DNA of 23,359 bases. Source: Phoronis australis. Lineage: Eukaryota > Phoronida > Phoronidae. The notes below the pieces were generated by a model. The model saw only the letters and a program-made list of their open reading frames with translations. It was not told the origin of the DNA and made no database searches. Shown here one piece after another: positions 10,785-19,134 of the stretch (positions are counted from its first letter, which is position 1; each line of letters starts with the position of its first letter). The stretch is from assembly GCA_002633005.1 (NCBI GenBank), contig NMRA01000236.1:221422-244780 (forward strand), written 5' to 3'. A program made the translations under genes and the position numbers.

Positions 10785-11839
10785 TCATTTATGACGTTTC
10801 TGCTTGCTATGCCCGTAGAAGGAGGCATACTGTTTGCATGATATGCCACATTCACCACAAAAAGGAGTGTCTTCGTGCTGTGACGCGGTGTCGCATCAGG
10901 CTGCACTCTTTCTGTGAAACATTGATCACAGACAGGACACTGAATCGACTTGGTTCCTGAGCACGATGCTTCATGCTGTGTTTTACTATATTGGTAAAAA
11001 AACTCTTGACCCATGCAATGCGTCAGTCACAGGGCTGGTAAAGGTCTTGCTTTGTTGTAGTGTCACTGTATTTTATTGCCATGTGGTCATACTAAGTCGA
11101 TTTTTTAGATCCTGAACAAGGCTCCAAAACACACACACATGTGACATGCAGCAGTTGTACTACTCTTTCTTGAAGGCTTGGACGTTAACAGCCTGAAGAA
11201 CTCGTCGTGTGGCTACAGTTCAACTGAAAAAAATCAAACGCATTCACTTATCTTTGTTAGGCTAAATCTCACTTAGAAATAATGAAGAAAAACGATGAAA
11301 TGTAATTAATAATCGACCCATCAACTAATTTAGGCTCCGTATTTTTCTAAAATTATTGACATAATAGCGTAACTGGAACGACTATTCAGGCCAATGCAGA
11401 GAAAAAAATTGAGTTCACGGTCACTTTTTTACGTTCACGATCGCCATAGAGCATTAACGACGTCGTTCCCGATCGCTGTTTCACACAAGGACCTGCTTGT
11501 ATTGGTAAATTTCTCAAATTATTTCACGAATCATAACTAACAAAGGTGTCACCAGAGACGATTAAACTATAAACGTCACACGTCTCTTCTTAAGGACCCT
11601 GGAATTGCTAATAACAAGTAGAAATTGTCGATTTTACGAGACGCAAGGTTATTTTACCGAAAGCCATTGCTTTCTGAGCTCTTTATTTTAAAAAATAAGC
11701 AAAAGCCAAGTGTTATTTCAGATCCACAACAAATGTTACACTCTGACGCTTTTCTATGTGTAGCATCCGTATCACTGTGGCCTCTATTTAAACAGAAAAA
11801 GACAATAAACTCACCGGGTACATCACTATCGTCTGCCAT
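10785..11839 (-). pseudogene. Spliced C2H2 zinc-finger gene inside the TIR element, broken
   Basis: Exon 1 starts with ATG at 11839 just inside the right terminal repeat, encodes MADDSDVP and ends at 11815 before a consensus donor GTGAGT. A strong acceptor (GATTTTTTTCAG) opens exon 2 at 11223 in the matching phase. Its frame reads EL, an in-frame TAG, then PHDEFFRLLTSKPSRKSST and a CHMC pair. Later fragments in shifted frames show CPVCDQCFTE then LMRHRVTARRH, and finally CGECGISC.QYASFYGHSKQ.RH followed by TGA at 10785. These look like at least three C2H2 fingers, probably nucleic-acid binding, disrupted by one stop and several frameshifts. The first exon overlaps the element's terminal region, so the gene is part of the element's design and not a later passenger. 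Function unknown; it could be a DNA-binding accessory protein. Confidence 0.72.
11432..11475 (-). promoter_or_regulatory. Inner pair of CGATCG sites, right side
   Basis: Read on minus: CGATCGGGAACG (11475-11464) and CGATCGTGAACG (11443-11432), starts 32 bp apart, i.e. three helical turns. They mirror the inner pair on the left at an offset of 408 and 440 bp from the right end. Confidence 0.6.
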
Positions 11840-11854
11840 TTTTGGTGCAAGGTC

Positions 11855-11883
11855 TCGTTTTCGATCGCGGGTTGGCCGGGGTG
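11855..11883 (-). repeat. Right terminal inverted repeat
   Basis: The complement starts CACCCCGGCCAACCC and includes CGATCGAAAACG (11867-11856) at the same offset of 16 bp as the left outer site. The second outer site seen at the left is absent here. Confidence 0.92.
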
Positions 11884-11889
11884 ATGTAG
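11884..11889. repeat. Target-site duplication ATGTAG, right copy
   Basis: Perfect match to 9788-9793, directly abutting the right end of the element. Confidence 0.85.
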
Positions 11890-11898
11890 TGCCGCCTA

Positions 11899-12315
11899 CG
11901 CTTTGGTGTGCCTGAAGACATAACGTCTGATTGCGGTGCTCAGTTCACTTCGGTGGTTTGGAGTGAATGCAACAAGCTTTTGGGTGTTACTACTCGCACC
12001 ACAACTGCATACCACCCACATGCGAATGGCATGATAGTACGCTTTCACCGCGCCCAAAAGGCGTCTCTCAAGGCGCGTACTACCAGCCCGCACTCTGGTT
12101 TGCAGAACTGCAAGTGGTCTTGTTGGGGATACGTTCGTCACCTCTCCACTTACCTGGCTCGACGCTCGTACGATGGAGCCGGACTCAATTTTCCTAAAGC
12201 ATTTACAACACACCATGCGTACTGTGCAGCCCACGCTTCCTAGTTTCCATGGCGGTCCACCCAATTATATACCCTCCAACTAGGCGTCTACAAGGTATTT
12301 TTATGTGCGCCACGG
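11899..12315 (+). pseudogene. Ty3/gypsy integrase fragment (pol), inactive
   Basis: From 11899 the frame encodes the second half of a Ty3/gypsy integrase core: the F-G-V-P-E-D strand, the TSD-x-GAQFTS motif with the second catalytic Asp (11929-11931), LLGV..R.T.AYHP.ANG, and the helix with the third acidic position. That catalytic Glu is replaced by Val (codon 12037-12039). After about 70 codons a frameshift moves the typical LLGIRSSP motif to another frame, and further damage follows. The fragment is 5'-truncated: sequence before 11899 is not integrase. At 12315 it is interrupted by the hAT-like element and resumes at 13320. It encoded retrotransposon DNA integration and is clearly dead. Confidence 0.9.
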
Positions 12316-12329
12316 CATAGGCGGATTTA

Positions 12330-12402
12330 GGGGGGGGGGGGCACGGGGCCGGGCCCCCCCCCNGTGGGGGGGGGGGGGGGCACGGGGCCGGGCCCCCCCC
12401 CC
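12330..12402. repeat. Duplicated G-tract / C-tract palindrome with an undetermined base
   Basis: Two successive units each read a run of G, then CACGGGGCCGGG, then a run of C. The single N of the window (12363) lies at the junction. G-runs of 11 or more and complementary C-runs would form hairpins or quadruplexes and stall sequencing, so the true length here is uncertain. Confidence 0.85.
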
Positions 12403-13032
12403 TTGGCTGCCGCAAAAAATAAAACAGCAAGAGCGTAGGGAAATGTTGAGTTTATTAATTAACCCCGGTAATTAAAATTATACGGCTGAAACAAGATTTA
12501 AATGTGTTGGGGGGAGGGGCTCAGATCCAATTTCAAGTGTCAATTTCGGAACACGGCGCAATCGTAACGGAACTACGGCTAAGTATAGGCTCTCCCGCGA
12601 TATCTCAGGCGACCGGCAGTGGCGCTGGGCACTACGAATCCGTTTCCCTCGTCTGCTCCACTGTGCAATGAAGAAAATTACTTCATTTTTTAAAGAAAAT
12701 TGAATCTTTGTGATGATGAAAAAACAGAAGCTGCTGGTAAGATGTCAATTTTAATCGAAGCCTTAGTGAATCACTCAGAAACTCATAATGCTCTCTTTGT
12801 CAAACCTTAACTTAAGCCGATTTCCAAAGCAATCGCGTCGTTATTGCCAACACAAAAAACGGATTTGGTCTTTTGGGCAATTGAAGACTATTTTAAATAC
12901 AACAAATCTGTAACGAACTGATTGCTCAAAATATAAAACATGTAATGAGCATTAAAAAAAAAAAAAGATTTCGCGCGCAAACTCTGTGGACCATAAACAA
13001 ATAGGTCTCTTAGTATCACACTAGCAGTTAAA

Positions 13033-13100
13033 TCGTGGTGGTGCAGTGGTAAAGCACGCGCGCTTTAGCCGCCTGGTCGTGAGTTTGAGTCTGTGGCACT
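13033..13100 (+). mobile_element. tRNA-like (SINE head) segment within the hAT-like element
   Basis: GTGGTGCAGTGGTAAAGC resembles a pol III A box (TGGTGCAGTGG from about 13039) and GAGTTTGAGTCT (13081-13092) a worn B box, at normal tRNA spacing. A run of 14 A at 12953-12966 lies upstream. Probably a degraded tRNA-derived SINE carried by, or inserted in, the element. Not a functional tRNA: the acceptor stem does not pair. Confidence 0.5.
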
Positions 13101-13319
13101 TGCAGTTTTTCCTGTTTGACACTTTCTCCGATTTTATTTTTTTGCCTTTTTTTCTTAGATAATACTTCGGGAATCAAGGAAAATGCTTGATTTTTAGAGG
13201 AAAAACAGAAACGTTTCCCCCCACTCGGTGTTATGTGGATCTACAAACGTGCTTTGAGCAAATGTTTACTGAGACAAAATGTTGGGCTCCCCCCTTGTGA
13301 TATCCTAGATCCGCCACTG

Positions 13320-13586
13320 CACGATGCTCACCGTCATCCGCTCCAGCGCCCCTACGATGGGCCATATCGCATAATCAATACAAATGACAAGTTATACACG
13401 CTTGACATTAAGGCTCGCGAGCAGACGGTTTCTGTTCATCGTCTCAAAGCCGCTTATATCACCCAGTTCACGTCCTCGGATGACACCTCCACACGTCTCG
13501 ATGCCACTACGCCATTATTGCTCCCCTCGCCTGCGGCTCCCCTTGACTCCACCGACCGACCTACAGTACAGCCACAGAATTATTAA
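13320..13586 (+). pseudogene. Ty3/gypsy integrase C-terminal fragment
   Basis: The frame beginning HDAHRHPLQRPYDGPYRI and continuing through KLYTLDIK and TVSVHRLKAAYI is the SH3-like/GPY-type C-terminal domain of gypsy integrase. A Ser/Thr/Pro-rich tail follows, ending at TAA (13584-13586). It is the direct continuation of the pol piece at 11899-12315. An open frame starting at 13233 begins inside the hAT-like element, so the first 29 codons of that frame are not pol. Confidence 0.9.
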
Positions 13587-13589
13587 GAC

Positions 13590-13770
13590 TCTCTCCGGTG
13601 TCTCTCCGGTCTAGCCACCCGTGACCGTAACCGGAGACAGACCGGAGAGTGAGACGTGAATCAACCGTGACAGCTGGCGTGAGCCTAAGCGTGACTGTAC
13701 CCGGAGCTTACCGTGAGTTAGGCGTGAACGAAGCGCGAGCCAGCCGTGAGCCAGGCGTGAGTTTACCTGC
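13590..13770. repeat. GTGAG/CCGGA-rich degenerate array, first block
   Basis: Words of the type GGCGTGAGCC, AGCGTGACT, CCGTGAGTT and ACCGGAGA recur about every 10-12 bp. The start CTCCGGTCTAGCCACC (about 13603) is matched by CTCCGGTCTGGCCAGG at about 14874, followed in both by CGTGA and GTA.CC.GGA. It lies just after the gypsy stop and may be the non-coding 3' region of that element. Confidence 0.6.
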
Positions 13771-14744
13771 ATCGCAGATGAAAAAATAATTTATTAAAAT
13801 TATATCAGTAACTAGCAGTGATGTGTGTATTCTCATAGGCTTTTGCTCATGTGAGGTTTATTTTTTTGAAATCGTCACGTTCAGCAAAAGACCAAAATTT
13901 CCTTCTCAAATCTTAAGTCACTTCAGGAAACAGACCTGTGGACTCTACTTTTCACTTATATTTATTTATTTGTTTTTTATATAAACTAATAAAGAATCTT
14001 TACACGCGTGTACATGGCGGAAATATTTAATTGCCTTCACGATATGAAGGAGCATAGCATGTCAATTCTGAGCACATTGATCCCAAGTTCCGGCTTCATG
14101 CGGAGAAAACTGATCGTGCCCATGCATTTGACGAGTCAAACAGATCACTGCTATTATTATTTTAGTGAAGAAGTACTCCGGGGATACTGTGAACTCAGTC
14201 GAAACGCATGTACTACGGTGAGGGGGCTACAAATAATTAAACTGCACTACGGATTGAGGTCTTTTTAGTCAAAACATTTGCTTGCAGTAAGGGATGGGTA
14301 TGTCAGAATGGCGGCCTATTGAAATTTTCTGTACGCCAGTGCGGTGCAAAAATTTACGGAGTGACACAATACTTCACAAGATGCGTAGGCTATTTTTAGG
14401 GCAAATTAACCAGCTGTGACAAGTTTCAAGGAGTCCACAGCCATGTAAAGACGACTCTGGACACAGGGTCGCGTATATTCGTATTTACTGACCGTGGTTA
14501 CTGTACATGTATGTCGTTGATGGGACTGGCTCTTGAGTCGTAAATAGAAAATGTACATATAACCGTAACACAAGATGAGCAACGCGTGGAATTGCAAAGT
14601 TAGTCGGAACCCAAGTGTGATAGACGACTAGTTGCAAAGATGCTCTATATAATACTATAATGTCTTTGCAACTTTTCCGAAACGACAGGCAATCAAGACG
14701 TTACATGTATTTTTATTGATTAGCCCGGTGCCCTACCATGGTTA
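13771..14744. other. Unassigned block between the two GTGAG arrays
   Basis: AT-rich sequence with a different character from the GC-rich arrays on both sides, suggesting an insertion that split one array. An 86-codon plus frame (14008-14268) and a 63-codon minus frame (14406-14597) have no recognisable motif. I could not define terminal repeats. Confidence 0.4.
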
Positions 14745-14905
14745 CCACAGGTACCGAAGGCGTAAAGAAAGCATGAGGAAAGCGTGAACTACACCGGAGG
14801 TAAGCGTGAGGACTACCCGGAGAGTAGGCGTGAGGCGACCGTGACTGATTTCTGTCACGCCTGCTTTCCGGTTGCGCTCCGGTCTGGCCAGGCGTGAGGT
14901 AGCCC
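14745..14905. repeat. GTGAG/CCGGA-rich degenerate array, second block
   Basis: Same word set as 13590-13770 (AGCGTGAAC, AGCGTGAGG, GGCGTGAGG, CCCGGAG). CTCCGGTCTGG is here at the end of the block rather than at the beginning. Confidence 0.6.
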
Positions 14906-15062
14906 GGACGAAGTCTAAAAATTCAGTGGCTGTACTGTACGCTGTCGACGTCTGTTGCTGCAGATCAACCTTCTACTGTTACTTGTTCTGGTCGCGTTTC
15001 GCGCTTGCCAGTGCCTTTTCGTGGTTCTCCATCCACTTCGGATTTGACTTAGTCCTCCTCTT

Positions 15063-15095
15063 GGAGGGGGGGGGTACTATGGTGCCACCTATCAG
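15063..15095 (+). other. Putative polypurine tract and start of a gypsy 3' LTR
   Basis: TTGGAGGGGGGGGG is followed directly by TACTATGGTGCCACCTA. The latter resembles the sequence around the TIR-element target (GGTAAGTATGTAGTGCCGCCTA once the insertion is removed). A purine run next to TG...GCC is what a polypurine tract and LTR start look like, and the position 3' of gypsy pol fits. The LTR end was not found. Confidence 0.35.
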
Positions 15096-16284
15096 TTATA
15101 ACGATTTGTCAAGTCACTGTTGTTTAGTCTCATTTTCAATTATTACGCCATCAAGTGTCTGCCACAACATAGTATTTTTTTCACTTATAATTGTGTTTCT
15201 GATTCCTGCAAGTACTGTCCAGCAGACCAGATTCAAGTAACAATAATACTATGCTATATTACGTTGCTATTAGAATACAAACAAGTTTTTAAAATATTAC
15301 AGAATTGTGCAGAGAGTTAAATTAACGTGTGTTGTCGTATGATGTTATACTAATGTCGCCAGAATCAAAAAGTTCTTGAAACCTATAGTCCTCTTACCGT
15401 ATCTCAGCACTTCAATTTCAGTTCAGAGATAATAGTTCTCCTCTTAAATCTTCAATCTTATTCTTCACCTTATTAACCCGTCGTATCACTGTATGTTATG
15501 GCCGCCATTCTACCTCTACAATTCCTGGCAACAGGCGCATTATAATCCCTTGTCGGCGAGTCATAACAAGCGTCGAAAGCAGTTGTGGGAAAAGTCGTGT
15601 GAGAAGTTTGTGCTGCCCTTATTTCGGTATGTGTGCCTACGTTTTGCTGGGTTTCCAAAAGACGAGGAGTGGAGGGAAGTTAAAAAAAATTCGCTTCCCT
15701 GTCAGGTACATTTGTCATCATAACTTAGTCATCTATAATTCCTCAATCCCCAAATGGAATTCCAGATTTTGTTTGCCGATTTCTAAGTAGACGTCTCGTC
15801 CCGTTCACTGCCACAGGTGAACTCTGAATGCTTGCACAAGTATTGTTTTTTTAACTCACGTGCCAAATGTCAACTCACTTAATACATCCCGGTAAAATAC
15901 AAAAATACAGTATCAAAGTTTGACATCAACGTAGGCCTACACAGCAATGGATTTATGTCAAGAATAAATTAGCAGCAGATATGTGATGTGATAAGCTGTT
16001 ACAAATTTCTTAAGACATTTTCGGGACTGGGTGAGGAACACAAGAAGTAAAGCTTAATAATTGCCAAATGTATCAAAAAAATGGTATAAGAATATTGAAA
16101 CTAAAAAATGAATAACAGTTACAGAACACTCAGAATTCCACGCTATAGACATACTCTTGTAGTTGTAGCGACAGCAGACGATAATGTAGGCCTAGTTCCT
16201 GGGATGGTCTATTCCAATAAGGAGCGATGAATCAGCGCGGCTTTGCGTGATTTTGCATTTCACATCATAAAAAGTTCCATAGCA
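15096..16284. other. No gene recognised
   Basis: Open frames at 15493-15723 (plus) and 15473-15658 (minus) overlap and carry no motif I can name. If an LTR starts near 15080 it would occupy the first few hundred bases. Confidence 0.4.
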
Positions 16285-16425
16285 ACTCGAGTATAAGTGT
16301 CAGATTTGAGTACGTTTGGAGTCTACTCGAAATACGACATTAGATACGCTTTTTTAAATACGACTCCAGTGAGCACGATTTTGAGTATGAAATCTCGAGT
16401 ATGCGTATGAGTCTGAGTACGGAGA
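16285..16425. repeat. Degenerate GAGTAY-word repeat, possible MITE
   Basis: GAGTAT/GAGTAC occurs at least five times (about 16290, 16307, 16382, 16397, 16413), with GGAGTC (about 16318) facing GACTCC (about 16363) as an inverted pair around an AT-rich centre. GACCGGGCCCTGG directly follows. This suggests one half of a worn foldback element or MITE. Confidence 0.45.
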
Positions 16426-17443
16426 TTGAAGACCGGGCCCTGGTCATCCAGTCAATTTGCATTTTTAAATGTCTGTAATCGACACAAACAACAAGAGCAT
16501 ACTAGACCGACAGGGAAGGTCTAAGCTATTGAGGTGTGGGCAAAATATCAAACAAAAAACGGAAGACAAAACTAACACAACGAATATGTCGCCGCCTTGA
16601 CACGACAAAATGCGTCATTTTTATAACTGTCGTTCTCCATTTGAAGAGAAAGGCAATTTACACAATGCGTACTTATTTACAGCTTTTCGTAATTAATTAC
16701 TCGTCGTCTACTCCGGAAGTTACGTTTTGGGAGGCAAGAATCTCGCGCCAATTTCTTTTCATATAGTCTGACTGTGAGAGCAGTCGAGTCGGTCATTGTT
16801 CCACCTCGGTTGTGATAAGTTCGGTCGTCGTTTTCTTTTGTTTACGAGTCAGTCAACATGCCACGTTGTTGCTGCCTATCGAGTTGACAATGCCATAATT
16901 AGGTAATATGAACGGGATATAATTCGTCTGAAAATTGTAGAAGCATAATAAAAACAGAATCTCCTGACATAAATTCCCAACATACTGGGCTCCATCGTAC
17001 GTTGTCATTATAAAACAATGTTCATATTTTGTAGTATCTATATATTTCATTTAGTTTTACAACATGACATAGTAGCTTAGTTCCCATGACAATTCCTTCT
17101 GAAAATTGCGCTCTTTTATACACTACCTTATATTCGTATTTAAAGTCATTGTTCTTGTTTCATGTATCATACACCGTAGCGTTTATAATTTTACAATTAT
17201 TTGCCTGGATGACTAAAGACTAGAAATACAGCAACTGTTTCACTCACAGGCGCTCGGATTTCCAGATCACTCATAACCATATATAAGAAACATGTAGTAG
17301 TGAGTGACGTCATTTGCGATCAAGGAACAGATAAACCCAAGCGCCTGTGATTTCACAACGATATGTTTTGTAAATACACAAAACATACCGAGCGTGGCGT
17401 ACATGAAATAATATCCCACGAGACATTATTCCGCGTATCGCCC
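16426..17443. other. No gene recognised
   Basis: A short plus-strand frame after ATG at 16858 reads MPRCCCLSS then stops. The sequence before it (16780-16857) is CG-bearing and looks like a 5' UTR or promoter, but nothing downstream supports a gene. TGACGTCA occurs near 17305 as a lone CRE-like palindrome. Confidence 0.4.
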
Positions 17444-19134
17444 GGGGCAAAACGCCATTTCACAGGGGGCAAGAAGCCTGTCATGGGCGTTATGCCCCAT
17501 GTCTGATTGACACAGTACCCCAAGTATGCACAGTTCAATAAACTTTCTATAAAAGTTTAAAAATATCAATTTTATGTGTGGTTAAGTCGTGTTAAGTTCA
17601 GTAAAATGTCAATCTTCAAGTACTGCATGCTAACAAGCCGGTGTATTTATAGAAAAACGCACATCATATTAAATGCGCATTACTTTATTCAACAAACCAC
17701 AACAACTAGCTGATCTATCAAATTGATCGCGACACAGTAACAGTTATAATTATTCGCAGGTGGGACACACGAAGATGGGCAGACCAGGTGTGCAGGCCTC
17801 ATGTGCCCAGTTGTGACACTTCTGGCACTGCAGCCACACTTCCCGAGGTCTTGAACAACTGTATGACTCTCCGCACACAAGACACATCTCGTCATCCTCT
17901 TGGGGTTTACATTTGTGGGCCTTTTTCTGTGCTTTTTTCTTCGCTGACTGCGATGTCTTCTTCGCCTTTTTTCCTCTAACTTTCTCTTGTAGGGTGATGA
18001 AGTGATGACAGCCGCTGTTTCTGCCCTCGACGTCGAGTGCCGAGATGAGCTCGGCAATGGCGACAGTTGTCTTATGATGGCTTCGATTTCCTCCTGCTCT
18101 AGAACTGTCTTGTCCTGCAGAACACTTGTATAGTGACCAAGTACATCGTCACCAATCCTTGTAAATCGTACAATGAGGGGCTCCTTCTCAAGCGTTCCGA
18201 TTCCGTATTGTGCGATAACAGCGTCGCAAGAATGTAGCACGATGATAGTGTTTTCAATCACTTTGCTTAATGCCGCCAACTCTAGTTCTCCTGGCACACA
18301 CGTCGGTCAGCCATGGCAGCTATGCGTTCTTTCATCGAGTTGTATCGCAGTTCCCTCGGTAGGTTCCCATTAATTACCTCCGTATCCAACCCCTCGTATT
18401 CATTGATGTTCTGGTACATGTAAGTGATCACTTTCCCTCTCGGGCAATCAGCTTGGGTGTTCTCATATAAATCCATGAGAGGATCTAGCGGTCGTCCATG
18501 CTGATCTCTCTCCGCATCTTGGAGATGCTGCATTGCCTCTACATGTGTTTTAAGCTTTATTTCGACCATAACAGGGAATCTTCCAAACTTTAATGTGCCC
18601 GGTTCATCCACGCGACTGTCCCGGTGACGCCGGAGGGTCAGTCGGGTCGGAACTCCGAAGTCTTTGCTAGCCCTGAACAGAGGGACTTCTTCAACTACTG
18701 CCTTTAGCGCTGCTTGTAACATTTCTGCACCATACTTTTCCCTTTCTGTTTTCCTTTTATACTTTCGTACCATCTCTAAAACCAAAATACCGAATTTCTA
18801 ATATCATCCAGATCTTTAAGTCGGTAACATTTAGATATTCTCTTTAAATTTCTAAAAAAAACACGCATCAAACAAAGTTACACAATGTTGGACCTAATCT
18901 TTTTTACCCATCCCTTCACCCGTTAGCGTTATTTATAAGTGTGCCAAGTAAATGAAAACAGTAATCATATCATTGAAATGCGAAAAAATCGTTTTTTAAA
19001 ATTCAAGTACGTTGTTTAAAGGCAGAGCACACTTCGACTGACAGAATTCTAAGTGTAGGACAAAACGCCCACTGCACTGGGGCAAAAGGCTCATGCAGGC
19101 GTCTTGCCCCACAAGCATGGAGGCCTCTTGCCCC
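17444..19134. mobile_element. pogo/Tigger-like element with clustered GGGGCANNANGCC ends
   Basis: Both ends carry a 13-bp word of type GGGGCAARANGCC. Left: 17444 (plus), 17466 (plus), 17486-17498 (minus). Right: 19079 (plus), 19098-19110 (minus), 19122-19134 (minus), with a worn plus copy near 19057. Starts are about 19-24 bp apart. The left TTCACAGGGGGCAAGAAGCC and the right complement TTCACTGGGGGCAAGAGGCC align as terminal repeats. Between them lies a minus-strand pseudogene beginning with a Psq-type helix-turn-helix typical of pogo/Tigger proteins. The TA duplication expected for pogo is not visible, so exact ends are uncertain. Confidence 0.65.
17750..18773 (-). pseudogene. Chimeric Psq-HTH / OTU-like / PHD-like protein of a pogo-type element
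   Basis: Start chosen at ATG 18773 (MVRKYKRKTEREKYG), the usual beginning of Tigger/pogo Psq proteins. Residues 1-55 form the HTH (DFGVP..LTLRRHRDS). A normal family member would then have a CENPB HTH and a DDE nuclease; these are absent. Instead residues 115-163 and the next frame read like the second half of an OTU cysteine protease: KVITYMYQNINEYEG, YNSMKERIAAMADRRV, (P)GELELAALSKVIENTIIVL, EPLIVRFTRI and GHYTSVL, the last holding the expected catalytic His. The DG.CLF box is missing. A Ser-rich SPYKRKLEEK and Lys/Arg stretch follows, as at Tigger C-termini, then a C4HC-type finger (CQKCHNWAHEAC, VCPTCE) in a third frame. Frameshifts near 18297 (one base lost in GTGTGCC) and 17875 (extra TG) break it. 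TAA ends at 17750. Confidence 0.72.

Larger units (their letters stand above)
9794..11883. mobile_element. 2,090-bp TIR DNA transposon carrying a zinc-finger pseudogene
   Basis: Ends are 29-bp inverted repeats (9794-9822 and 11855-11883) identical at 27 positions and beginning CACCCCGGCCAACCC. Perfect ATGTAG duplications flank it. Seven copies of CGATCGNNNACG are placed symmetrically: four in plus orientation on the left (9810, 9831, 10202, 10224) and three in minus orientation on the right (ending 11867, 11475, 11443). Their offsets from the two ends are 16, 37, 408 and 430 on the left against 16, 408 and 440 on the right. The only gene seen is a decayed spliced C2H2 protein on minus. No DDE transposase is visible, so it is presumably non-autonomous. 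A 6-bp duplication would be compatible with Dada-type or other less common superfamilies; I do not assign one. Confidence 0.88.
12316..13319. mobile_element. hAT-like non-autonomous element inserted in gypsy pol
   Basis: About 1 kb bounded by imperfect inverted ends: left CATAGGCGGATTTAG (12316-12330), right complement CAGTGGCGGATCTAG (13319-13305), with 12 of 15 positions alike. The gypsy reading continues across it: the codons for ...VRH before and HDAHR after share CACG/CACGATGC. This suggests an 8-bp duplication CACGATGC (13320-13327), with a worn left copy near 12311. An 8-bp duplication and CAGTGGCGGATC-type ends fit hAT elements. No transposase frame inside. It contains a G/C hairpin tract and a tRNA-like segment. 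Confidence 0.75.

Noticed and set aside
13233-13319. N-terminal part of the 117-codon frame as gypsy protein
   Set aside because: These codons lie within the hAT-like element; pol similarity begins only at 13320.
16858-16890. MPRCCCLSS as a THAP-domain gene start
   Set aside because: Stops after nine codons; no downstream THAP residues in any frame.
17300-17312. CRE palindrome TGACGTCA as a promoter element
   Set aside because: A single 8-bp match is expected about once in such a window by chance and has no gene nearby.
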